Assembly (NCBI RefSeq): GCF_003112695.1
Contig: NZ_BFBP01000011.1
Location: 201,401 to 265,400 of the forward strand
DNA: 64,000 bases
Origin: Azospira sp. I13
Lineage (GTDB): Bacteria > Pseudomonadota > Gammaproteobacteria > Burkholderiales > Rhodocyclaceae
Reading direction: 5' to 3'
Below, in pieces: positions 25,581-33,813 of the stretch; positions within the stretch are counted from its first letter, which is position 1, and every line of letters starts with the position of its first letter. The position numbers and the translations under genes were made by a program. Below the pieces are notes generated by a model, which made no database searches, was not told the origin of the DNA, and worked only from the letters and a program-made list of their open reading frames with translations.

Positions 25581-26840
25581 ATGTCGTCCACCCAAGCCTC
25601 CCAATCTCCCTTCCGCCTGCGCCCCGCGGCCGTTGCCGCCCTGGTGCTGACCCTGGGCCTGACCGCCTGCTCCGGCGACAACGCACCGCCCCAGGCCGGC
25701 GGCCCCCAGGCCCTGCCGGTGACCGTGCTGGAAATGCAGCCCCAGAGCCTCCCTGCCGCCGTCGAACTGATGGCCCAGACGGAAGGCGCCAAGGAAACCG
25801 AGGTCCGGGCACGGGTCGGGGGCATTCTGGTGAAGCGTCTTTATGAGGAAGGCTCCCTGGTGAAGGCGGGCCAGCCCCTCTTCCAGATCGACCGGGCCCC
25901 CTATGAGATCGCCCTGGCTGAAGCCAAGGCCAAGGCCGAGCAGACTGCCCGGGAGGAAGGCCGCCTGAAGGGCCTGCTGGCCCACCAGGCAGTGAGCCAG
26001 AAGGAATATGACGACGCGGCCTCCAACAATGCCATGGCCCAGGCGGCCCTGCGCCAGGCCCAGCTGAACCTTTCCTGGACCACCGTCACCGCCCCCGTGG
26101 CCGGCACCTCCGGCCGGGCCGTCAAATCCGAGGGCAACCTGATCAATACTGCCGACGCCAGCCTGCTCACTTCCGTGTACCAGTCCAACCCCATGTGGGT
26201 GCGTTTCGGCCTCTCCGAATCCGATGCTGCCAGCCTGCCGGGCGGCCAGTTGAAGGCCGACATGGTCAGTGGCGTCGAACTGATCCTGCCGGACGGCTCG
26301 GTCTACGACAAGCCGGGCAAGATCAACTTCCTCGCTTCCACCATCGACCCCACCCTGGGCACCCAGCAGTTGCGGGCCGAATTTGACAATAAGGAAGGCA
26401 AGTTGCTGCCGGGTCAGTTCGTCCGTGTGCGCCTGCTCACCGCAGTTCGGGAGGGTGTCTTCCTGGTGCCCCAGGCCGCCGTCGTCCAGACCGAGCAGGC
26501 CCGTCTGGTGATGGTGGTGGATGCGGAAAACAAGGTTGCTCCCCGCCCCGTGCAGACCGCCGAATGGCGCGGCAAGGACTGGGTCATCACCGGCGGCCTG
26601 AAGGCCGGCGACAAGGTCATTGTCGATAACCTGATGAAGGCCCGCCCCGGCACCCCCGTTGCCCCCCATGGACCCCAGGCTGCGCCAGGTGCACCGGGTG
26701 CTGCCCCGAGTGCTGCCCCCAGCGCCGCCCCGGCCCCGGCTGCCGCCAAGCCCGCCGACACCCCTGCCGCCCCCGCCGCCAAGCCGGCCGCAGAAGAAGC
26801 CAAGACGCCCGCCCAGCCTGCCGCTCAAGGCAAGCAATAA
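25581..26840 (+). CDS. RND efflux periplasmic adaptor lipoprotein (AcrA/MexA-like)
   Basis: 419 aa from ATG at 25581; the earlier in-frame Met lies upstream of the promoter -10. The signal peptide ends in GLTAC with Cys30, so it is a lipoprotein. Then lipoyl half (EVRARVGGILVKRLYEEGS), alpha hairpin (about 115-165), second lipoyl half (VTAPVAGTSGRAVKSEGNL) and beta barrel with LLPGQFVRVRLLT. The tail (about 365-419) is Ala/Pro-rich, GAPGAAPSAAPSAAPAPAAA, and longer than usual. First gene of a tripartite drug-efflux operon. Confidence 0.94.
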   Translation: MSSTQASQSPFRLRPAAVAALVLTLGLTACSGDNAPPQAGGPQALPVTVLEMQPQSLPAAVELMAQTEGAKETEVRARVGGILVKRLYEEGSLVKAGQPLFQIDRAPYEIALAEAKAKAEQTAREEGRLKGLLAHQAVSQKEYDDAASNNAMAQAALRQAQLNLSWTTVTAPVAGTSGRAVKSEGNLINTADASLLTSVYQSNPMWVRFGLSESDAASLPGGQLKADMVSGVELILPDGSVYDKPGKINFLASTIDPTLGTQQLRAEFDNKEGKLLPGQFVRVRLLTAVREGVFLVPQAAVVQTEQARLVMVVDAENKVAPRPVQTAEWRGKDWVITGGLKAGDKVIVDNLMKARPGTPVAPHGPQAAPGAPGAAPSAAPSAAPAPAAAKPADTPAAPAAKPAAEEAKTPAQPAAQGKQ

Positions 26841-26870
26841 GCCGCGCCAGAAAAGGAACCGGACACCGAC

Positions 26871-29800
26871 ATGTCACGCTTTTTCATCAGCCGACCGATC
26901 TTCGCATCGGTCATCTCCATCATCATCGTCATCGCCGGGATCATGGCGGCGCGGGTTCTGCCTATCGCCCAATACCCGGAAATCGCACCACCGACGGTGA
27001 TCATTTCCGCCACCTACCCCGGCGCCTCCGCCGAAACCCTGGCCAAGACCGTGGCCGGCCCTATCGAAGAGCAGCTCTCCGGTGTTGAAAACCTGATGTA
27101 TTTCAACTCCACCGCCGCTGCCAACGGCACCCTCACCATCACCGCCAACTTCGAGGTGGGTACCAACATCGACATGGCCACGGTGAACGTGAATAACCGG
27201 GTGAAGATCGCCGAGCCGCGCCTGCCGGATGTAGTGCGCCAGTACGGGGTGACCGTGCAGAAGCGCTCCAACGACATCCTGATGGTGGCCACCATCACCT
27301 CGCCGGACAGCAGCCGCACCCCCCTCTTCCTCTCCAACTATGCCCTGGTCAACATCCTCGATGACCTGAAGCGCATTCCCGGGGTGGGCGATGCCCAGAT
27401 CTTCGGCGCCCTGGATTACTCCATGCGCCTCTGGCTGAAGCCGGACCGCATGGCCCAGCTGGGCGTGACGACGACGGAAATCTCCAACGCCATCGCAGCC
27501 CAGAACAAGCAGAACGCTGCCGGCAAGATCGGCCAGGAACCGGCCCCCAACGGCCAGCAACTGGTCTATACGGTGACCGCCAAGGGCCGCCTGAGCTCCC
27601 CCGAAGAGTTCGGCAATATCGTCATCCGCGCCAATGGCCCCAAGGGTGCCCTCTACCTGAAGGACGTGGCCCGGGTGGAGCTGGGTGCGCAGAACTACGA
27701 TGCTTCCACCGCCCTGCTGGGCAAGCCCGTGGTCGGCGTCGGCGTCTTCCTGCAATCGGGCGCCAATGCCCTGGAAGTAGCCGACAAGGTGAAGAAGCGC
27801 ATGGAGGAACTGAAGGAGAAGTTCCCCACCGGCGTCGATTACGTCATCCCCTTCGACACCACCAAGTTCGTCCAGGCCTCCATCAAGGAAGTGGTCCATA
27901 CCCTGGTGGAAGCCCTGATCCTGGTAGCCCTGGTGGTCTTCATCTTCCTGCAGAACTGGCGCGCCACCCTGATTCCCCTGGTGGCCGTGCCGGTCTCCCT
28001 GATCGGCACCTTCGCCGGCCTGTGGCTGTTCGGCTTCTCCATCAATACCCTGACCCTGTTCGCCATGGTGCTGGCCATCGGTATCGTGGTGGATGACGCC
28101 ATCGTGGTGCTGGAGAACGTCGAGCGCCTGATGTGGGAAGAGAAGATGAAGCCGCGGGAAGCGGCCATCGAAGCCATGCGTGAGGTTTCCAGCGCCGTGG
28201 TGGCCATCGTCCTGGTGCTCTGCGCGGTGTTCATCCCCGTCGCCTTCCTGGGTGGCATCGCCGGTAAGCTGTACCAGCAGTTCGCCGTGACCGTGGCCAT
28301 CTCCGTCACCCTCTCGGGCATCGTCGCCCTGACGCTGACGCCCGCCCTGTGCGCCCTGCTGCTCAAGGAAAAGCACGAGGAAGCGGCCGTCTTCAAGCCT
28401 TTCAACCGCCTCTTCGACCGTTTCACCAAGTCTTACACCAACATGGTGAACAAGACCCTGCACCACCGCATCATCGGTACCGTGGCCTGCGTCATCATCC
28501 TGGGCGGCTCCATTGCCATGTTCCGCATGGTGCCCGGCGGCTTCGTGCCGGCGGAAGACCAGGGTTACCTGATCAGCGCCCTGATGCTGCCCGATGGCGC
28601 CAGCCTGCAGCGCACCCGGGCCACCGGCGAGCAGTTCCAGACCATGATCAAGCAGGACGAGGCTGTGGACAAGGTTTTCGTCATCGCCGGTAACGACATT
28701 ATCGGCGGCGGCATGAAGCCTAACGCCGGCACGGTCTTCATCCCCCTCAAGGATTGGGATGAGCGCCAGGGCAAGGCCGACGATCTGGCCAAGAAATTCA
28801 CCGGCATGGGCATGATGCTGCCGGACGGCCTGGGCATCGTGTTCAACCCACCCGCCATTCGCGGTCTGGGCGCTGCCGGCGGCTTCGAGGCCTACGTGCA
28901 GGCCCGGGGCGACGCTAGCCCACAGAAGCTGGCCGGCGTCGTGCAGCAGTTCATGGACGGCCTGAAAAAGCGGCCGGAGCTGGTGGGCATCAACACCTTC
29001 TTCCGCCCCACCTCGCCCCAGCTGAACGTGGAGGTCAATGAAGCCAAAGCCATCTCCATGGGCATCGCCGTGGCCGACGTGTACCAGACCCTGCAAGCCA
29101 CCATGGGCACCCTGTACATCAACGACTTCAACCTCAACGGCCGCACCTACCGGGTGCAGCTGCAGGCCGACGCTGCCTACCGCAGCAAGCCGGAGGATCT
29201 GGGCCGGGTGTACGTGCGCTCCGCCAGCGGTGCCATGGTGCCCGTCTCCGCCCTGATCAAGGTCAAGTCCCTGGTGGGTCCGGAGCAGCTGGAGCGCTTC
29301 AACGGCTTCCTCGCCGCCAAGGTCATGGGCAACTCCTTGCCCAAGGTCAGTACCGGCGACGCCATCCGCATCGTCGAAGAAGTAGCCAAGGAAACCCTGC
29401 CCGCTGGCTACGAGCTGGCCTGGACCGGTCAGGCCTTCCAGGAAAAACGCACCGGCACCACCTCGGCCATCGCCTTCGGTTTCGGCATCATCATGGTGTT
29501 CCTGATCCTGGCAGCCCAGTACGAGAAGTGGTCCCTGCCCCTGGCGGTGATCATGGCCGTGCCCTTCGCCCTCTTCGGCGCCCTGGCGGCAGTAATGATC
29601 CGTGGTATGCCCAACGACATCTACTTCCAGATCGGCCTGGTGGTGCTGATCGGTCTGGCGGCGAAAAACGCCATCCTGATCGTGGAATTCGCCGCCCAGA
29701 AGCGGGCCGAAGGCCTGGCCGTACTCGATGCGGCCCTGGAAGGCGCCCGCCTGCGCTTCCGCCCCATCGTCATGACTTCCCTGGCCTTCATCCTCGGCGT

Positions 29801-29999
29801 ATTCCCGCTGGTCAAGGCCACGGGCGCCGGTGCTGCAGCCCGCAAATCCATGGGTACCGGGGTGTTCGGCGGCATGCTTGCAGCCACCTTCATCGCCACC
29901 ATCTTCATCCCCATGTTCTTCAGCTGGCTGTCTGGCCGCCGCGCCAGCCTGCCCGAGGGTGCCTACCACCACGTTCATAAAGAAGAGGAGGCCAAGTAA
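26871..29999 (+). CDS. RND multidrug efflux transporter, HAE1 family (AcrB/MexB-like)
   Basis: 1042 aa, full length. N-terminus MSRFFISRPIFASVISIIIV; TM4 has the proton-relay aspartates in VLAIGIVVDDAIVVLENVER (about 400-419); then a second half with FGFGIIMVFLILAAQYEKWS and GLAAKNAILIVEFA, including the relay Lys. The porter and docking domains are complete. It exports hydrophobic or amphiphilic compounds using the proton gradient. It begins 30 nt after the adaptor and its stop overlaps the channel gene by 1 nt (TAATG). Confidence 0.96.
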   Translation: MSRFFISRPIFASVISIIIVIAGIMAARVLPIAQYPEIAPPTVIISATYPGASAETLAKTVAGPIEEQLSGVENLMYFNSTAAANGTLTITANFEVGTNIDMATVNVNNRVKIAEPRLPDVVRQYGVTVQKRSNDILMVATITSPDSSRTPLFLSNYALVNILDDLKRIPGVGDAQIFGALDYSMRLWLKPDRMAQLGVTTTEISNAIAAQNKQNAAGKIGQEPAPNGQQLVYTVTAKGRLSSPEEFGNIVIRANGPKGALYLKDVARVELGAQNYDASTALLGKPVVGVGVFLQSGANALEVADKVKKRMEELKEKFPTGVDYVIPFDTTKFVQASIKEVVHTLVEALILVALVVFIFLQNWRATLIPLVAVPVSLIGTFAGLWLFGFSINTLTLFAMVLAIGIVVDDAIVVLENVERLMWEEKMKPREAAIEAMREVSSAVVAIVLVLCAVFIPVAFLGGIAGKLYQQFAVTVAISVTLSGIVALTLTPALCALLLKEKHEEAAVFKPFNRLFDRFTKSYTNMVNKTLHHRIIGTVACVIILGGSIAMFRMVPGGFVPAEDQGYLISALMLPDGASLQRTRATGEQFQTMIKQDEAVDKVFVIAGNDIIGGGMKPNAGTVFIPLKDWDERQGKADDLAKKFTGMGMMLPDGLGIVFNPPAIRGLGAAGGFEAYVQARGDASPQKLAGVVQQFMDGLKKRPELVGINTFFRPTSPQLNVEVNEAKAISMGIAVADVYQTLQATMGTLYINDFNLNGRTYRVQLQADAAYRSKPEDLGRVYVRSASGAMVPVSALIKVKSLVGPEQLERFNGFLAAKVMGNSLPKVSTGDAIRIVEEVAKETLPAGYELAWTGQAFQEKRTGTTSAIAFGFGIIMVFLILAAQYEKWSLPLAVIMAVPFALFGALAAVMIRGMPNDIYFQIGLVVLIGLAAKNAILIVEFAAQKRAEGLAVLDAALEGARLRFRPIVMTSLAFILGVFPLVKATGAGAAARKSMGTGVFGGMLAATFIATIFIPMFFSWLSGRRASLPEGAYHHVHKEEEAK

Positions 30000-31504
30000 T
30001 GCGCCGCCCTGACATCACTCGCCCCGCGACCCGCCTGCCGGCCCGCACCCTGGCCGCCAGCCTGGTGCTCGCCGCCCTGGCCGGCTGCGCCGTGGGCCCT
30101 GACTACAAGCGCCCCGACGCAGCCCTGCCGGATAACTTCAACGCCACCACCGTGGCCCAGACCGATGCCACGGCACCGATCCAGAAGGAATGGTGGACCC
30201 TGTTCCAGGACCCCATCCTCAACGATCTGGTGGCCAAGGCCCTGAGCCAGAACTTCGACCTGCAGGCCGCCGTGGCCCGGGTCGAGGAGGCCGAAGGTTT
30301 ATCCCGGGAAGCGGGCGCCGCCTTCTTCCCCCAGATCGACCTGAATGCCGGAGCTTCCCGCAACGAAATCAGCCTGCGCACCGAGCCGCCCCCGGCGGCC
30401 AACACCCTGCGCACCCGGGACAACCGCAAGGCAGCCCTGGCCACCTCCTTTGAGATCGACGTCTGGGGCAAGCTGCGCCGCGCCAACGAAGCCGCCCGGG
30501 CCCAGCTGCTCTCCAGCCGCTATACCCGGGATACGGTGGAGCTTTCCGTCGCCAGCCTGGTGACCAACAGCTATCTCAGCCTGCGGGCCGCCGACGCCAA
30601 CCTGGCCCTGACCCGCAGTACCGTGGAAAGCCGGGAAAAGGCCTTCGCCATCGCCAAGAGCCGCCAGGAAGGCGGCGCCGCTTCTCCCCTGGACGTGAAT
30701 CAGGCGGAGAGCACCCTGGCAGCCGCCCAGGCCCAACTGGCCGACCTGCGCCGCCAGCGCACCCTGGCGGAAAACCAGCTGGCCCTGCTCACCGGGCAGC
30801 CCGGCCTGGCCATCGCTGCCGGCGACCTGCGCCAGCTGCCCCTGCCGCCGGTGCCCCCGGCAGGCCTGCCCTCCTCCCTCCTGGAAGGCCGCCCCGACGT
30901 GCGCCAGGCCGAAGAGGACCTGATCGGCGCCAACGCCCGCATCGGCGTGGCCAAGGCCGCCCTCTTTCCCAGCCTCTCCCTCACCGGCAGCCTGGGCAGC
31001 GAGAGTGCCGCCTTGTCCAACCTGTTCAGTTCCGCTGCCGGCGCTTGGACCCTGGGCCTCGCCATGACCATGCCCATCTTCGATTTCGGCCGCAATGCCG
31101 CCCGTATCGACCAGGCCACGGCCAAGCAGAAGCAGGTGCTGGTGAGCTACCAGAAGACGGTGCAGACCGCCTTCAAGGAAGTGAACGATGCTCTGGTCAG
31201 CCTGCGCGAGAACGGCGAAGGCGAGCAGGCCCAGGAACGGCGCGCCAAGGCGGCAGCCAAGACCCTGGAACTGTCCCAGCTGCGCTATGAGGCGGGTTAT
31301 TCCCCCTTCCTGGAAGTGCTTGATGCCCAGCGCAGCGCCAACGAAGCCCAACTGGCCTACATCGCCACCCGCCAGGCGCGCCTGGCATCGGCGGTGGACC
31401 TGTTCAAGTCCCTGGGCGGCGGCTGGAAGGACGACTTCAAGGCCGAATCCCTGAAGAACAGTGGCACCAGCGCCACCCCGGCGCCGGTGGCCGAGGCCCG
31501 CTAA
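29999..31504 (+). CDS. Outer-membrane channel lipoprotein of the RND system (NodT/OprM family)
   Basis: 501 aa. Lipoprotein signal ending LAGCAVGPDYKRPD, the standard start of NodT-type channels. Two internal TolC-like repeats: the first contains LSQNFDLQAAVARVEEAE, the second begins at SLLEGRPDVRQAEEDLIGAN. The beta-strand PSLSLTGSLGSESAALSNLF lies in between. Tail ends with a short polar stretch. It completes the tripartite pump; followed by a strong terminator. Confidence 0.94.
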   Translation: MRRPDITRPATRLPARTLAASLVLAALAGCAVGPDYKRPDAALPDNFNATTVAQTDATAPIQKEWWTLFQDPILNDLVAKALSQNFDLQAAVARVEEAEGLSREAGAAFFPQIDLNAGASRNEISLRTEPPPAANTLRTRDNRKAALATSFEIDVWGKLRRANEAARAQLLSSRYTRDTVELSVASLVTNSYLSLRAADANLALTRSTVESREKAFAIAKSRQEGGAASPLDVNQAESTLAAAQAQLADLRRQRTLAENQLALLTGQPGLAIAAGDLRQLPLPPVPPAGLPSSLLEGRPDVRQAEEDLIGANARIGVAKAALFPSLSLTGSLGSESAALSNLFSSAAGAWTLGLAMTMPIFDFGRNAARIDQATAKQKQVLVSYQKTVQTAFKEVNDALVSLRENGEGEQAQERRAKAAAKTLELSQLRYEAGYSPFLEVLDAQRSANEAQLAYIATRQARLASAVDLFKSLGGGWKDDFKAESLKNSGTSATPAPVAEAR

Positions 31505-31579
31505 GCGCCGGCCGGGAAGTGACTCCCGGAATCGGCACCCCACCCCCGAGGCCAGTGCCCCCCCGCGCTGGCCTCTTGC

Positions 31580-31615
31580 AGCCCCCGGAATCCCCCTTCC
31601 GGGGGCTCTTTTTTT
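31580..31615 (+). terminator. Rho-independent terminator of the RND operon
   Basis: AGCCCCCGGAA, short loop, TTCCGGGGGCT: an 11-bp perfect stem followed by CTTTTTTT (31607-31615), 75 nt after the last stop of the pump operon. Confidence 0.9.
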
Positions 31616-31744
31616 CCGGATTTCCAATGAGCCATTGCTCATCCCGTCAGGCCGGAACGACAGGATCGCGAATTACCGGGATAGCCGGCAGCGCGCCGCC
31701 AGAGCTCGGCGGGGCCAAGCCTGGAGCCGCACGCCGGTTCAGAC

Positions 31745-32023
31745 TCAGGGGCGCTCCGCCTCGTAGCTGGAAAGGCTGACGCCGGCGTGGGCAAGGAATT
31801 CCCGCAGCTGCTTGATATCGCCCTTGGTGCAGGTAGAACTGTTGTGGGGGTGGTGGAAGAAGCCTTCCACCCCGTTCAGCACCACCCGGAAGCGGGCACC
31901 GTGGGCGGGCTCCACCGTGGCACCCAGGTGATGGAGAAGGGATTCCACTTCCCGCCAGTGGGTATTGGCGCTGGGAGAATCCTGAAAGATGGCGCGCAGC
32001 AGATGGGCATGTTTATGGCTCAT
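31745..32023 (-). CDS. Orphan HicA-like protein
   Basis: 92 aa from ATG at 32023 (MSHKHAHLL). The HicA fold is visible: THWREVESLLHHLGATVEPA, then ARFRVVLNGVEGFFHHPH and a C-terminal KGDIKQLREFLAHAGV. The GSHH catalytic signature of true HicA mRNA interferases is replaced by HGARF, as in a common solitary HicA-like branch. No HicB antitoxin lies on either side. RNase activity is doubtful; role unknown. Confidence 0.75.
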   Translation of the reverse strand: MSHKHAHLLRAIFQDSPSANTHWREVESLLHHLGATVEPAHGARFRVVLNGVEGFFHHPHNSSTCTKGDIKQLREFLAHAGVSLSSYEAERP

Positions 32024-32189
32024 GGCGAAACTCCCCGGGGTTGTGCGGTCACCCCATTCTACGCCCGGCACCGCAGGGCGGGCGGCCCGGCAGCCATGTT
32101 GTAGACCGGTATCGGGAGCCGATCACAATGATAGCGTCCCAACTTCGAGACAGCACCCATGCCGCTTACCCGCCTTGGCGCGGCCAAGA

Positions 32190-32219
32190 AAAAGCCCATG
32201 CGGACAAGGCATGGGCTTT
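32190..32219 (-). terminator. Minus-strand intrinsic terminator
   Basis: On the minus strand AAAGCCCATGC, 8-nt loop, GCATGGGCTTT is followed by TTC TT. The T-run exists only on the minus side. It lies about 220 nt past the stop of the HD-GYP gene, and so ends either that mRNA or a separate short transcript. Confidence 0.7.
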
Positions 32220-32441
32220 GGGTGCTTCAGCCCGTCCTCTCGGGACGGGTATTCGGCATTGCGCCGCGGAAGTCACTGCTCGGTAATCTCAAAAGACCTG
32301 CCTATCAGCTGCCATAGACTCTCCTTGAAACGCGGCACAAGCACCGAGCTTGCCGTGGATGCCGCCACTCACGGCACACTTTCAGGCTAGCACAGGAGAT
32401 GGGAAAGGGAAGGCCGGTGGAAAAAAATCCGCCCGACCTCC
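32220..32441 (-). other. Unexplained non-coding or small-transcript region
   Basis: No normal-sized gene fits. On the minus strand there is a GC-rich hairpin (CCCGTCC, CGAGA loop, GGACGGG, around 32233-32251) just before the terminator. There is also a strong AAGGAG ribosome-like site ahead of an 8-codon frame (MAADRQVF). An overlapping 31-codon frame ends SFEITEQ. Its codons are AT-ending more than host genes, so neither frame is convincing. It may be a small RNA or a leader-like element. Confidence 0.35.
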
Positions 32442-33686
32442 TTACGGTGCGCCCTCAATGCTGTAGTCGATACGGCCCCGGGGAGCCAGATATTCCACCA
32501 CGGCCAGGGGCAACTGGGCCGGATTCATGGTCTTCTCGACGCTCAGCTCCGCATCCTTGAGGTCCAGCATGAGGGCCTCGTGGCGAGGAATGTCGGCATC
32601 GTAGAGCATCACCAGGGGCTGCAGCAGGTGGCTGGGGTGGGTTTCCACCACCAGCCCGATGGCGCCGTTGGAAAGGGTGACAAAGGTGCCGGGCGGGTAG
32701 ATACCCAGGACCTTGACGAAACGCTGCAGCAATTCGGGGTCGAATGCCGCCGCTTCCTTCTTGAAAAGGTGGGAGAGCGCCTCGGAGGGCGTTCGCGCTT
32801 CCTGCAGATGGAACGGGTTGCACAGATTGTCGTAGTGATTGGCCAGAGCGACGATGCGGGCCAGACGGGGAATCTTGTCGCCGGCCAGCTTGTTGGGAAA
32901 GCCGCTGCCATCCCAGCGTTCGTGGTGGCAGGCAATGATGTTGCGGGCTGGCACCGCCATGTTGCGCACCCCGGCCACAGCCTTGATGCCGTAACCCACG
33001 TGGGCACGGTAGAACTCCTCCTCCGGCGGCGTGCGGGTGGGTGCCCGCAGGATACGGGGCGGAATCTCCTGCTTGCCCGCATCGTGCAGCAGGGCACCGA
33101 CGCCGAGAAATTTCATCTCCTCGGCGGAAAGACCGGCCGCCTTGCCCAGGAGCAGGGAGAGCACCATCACATTGACGGAATGGAAAGCCAGGCCGGCTTC
33201 CCGCACCTTCTGGCTCATCAGCTGGATGACCACGTTCTCGGCACCCATCAGACCATCGACGATGCGGGTAGCGAGTTGCAGGGCAGCCCCGTGGGCCTCC
33301 ACCGGCTTAGGCCCGAGATTCTTCAGGATGTCGGTGGCAGCGCTGATCTCTTCATCATATTCCCGCTCCCGCCGGGCCAGGCGTTCCCGCTGGCGGCGCA
33401 CCCGTTCGATGCGCTGCTTCTTTTCATCCAGCATGCCGGCCAGGGCCGCAGCGCCGAAATCGGCTTCGCCGGCCGGCTCGGCCACCGTCTTTTCCGGCAG
33501 GGGCACGGCGGTGCTGCGCTCCGGGTCCCAGGGGATTTCGACCATGCCCATTTCCTTCAGCACCTGGATCTGGCGATCGCTGGAGATGCGGAATTCGTTG
33601 AGCAAAAAAGGATGCCGCACCCAGCCCACATGGGCGAGGGAGATGAAGATGCCGGGTTGAAGCCGGTTGACGCTGAGACGCTGCAT
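32442..33686 (-). CDS. HD-GYP domain c-di-GMP phosphodiesterase with DUF3391 front end
   Basis: 414 aa. The DUF3391-type N-terminus (MQRLSVNRLQPGIFISLAHV, about 1-60) is followed by a charged coiled coil (about 90-125, EKKQRIERVRRQRERLARR). The HD-GYP domain spans about 150-340: LLHDAGKQEIP (metal HD), HVGYGIKAV, IIACHHERWDGSGFPNKLAG (the HHExxDGxGYP motif with Phe for Tyr) and ARIVALANHYDNLC. The tail domain senses or binds an unknown partner. Expected to degrade c-di-GMP to pGpG/GMP. Divergent from the sensor kinase at 33814. Confidence 0.9.
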   Translation of the reverse strand: MQRLSVNRLQPGIFISLAHVGWVRHPFLLNEFRISSDRQIQVLKEMGMVEIPWDPERSTAVPLPEKTVAEPAGEADFGAAALAGMLDEKKQRIERVRRQRERLARREREYDEEISAATDILKNLGPKPVEAHGAALQLATRIVDGLMGAENVVIQLMSQKVREAGLAFHSVNVMVLSLLLGKAAGLSAEEMKFLGVGALLHDAGKQEIPPRILRAPTRTPPEEEFYRAHVGYGIKAVAGVRNMAVPARNIIACHHERWDGSGFPNKLAGDKIPRLARIVALANHYDNLCNPFHLQEARTPSEALSHLFKKEAAAFDPELLQRFVKVLGIYPPGTFVTLSNGAIGLVVETHPSHLLQPLVMLYDADIPRHEALMLDLKDAELSVEKTMNPAQLPLAVVEYLAPRGRIDYSIEGAP

Positions 33687-33813
33687 GGTCGTTCAAAGAA
33701 TTAGGCTGGGCGCATTGTAAAACACGTAAGGGCATCCGGCATGAGGAGGAATGCCGGATTCCTAGGGTTTAACCCAGGACAGCAAGACCCGCTTCTGCAC
33801 ATATCATTTTGCC

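Noticed and set aside
26874-29978. Very long open frame on the minus strand (over 1000 codons)
   Set aside because: It lies exactly opposite the RND transporter gene, is His/Gly/Asp-rich with no domain, and results from high-GC third positions of the real gene.
32041-32390. Small protein-coding gene on the plus strand between the HicA-like and HD-GYP genes
   Set aside because: The frames have no ribosome site, no motif and cross the hairpin structures; the terminator orientation indicates minus-strand transcription.
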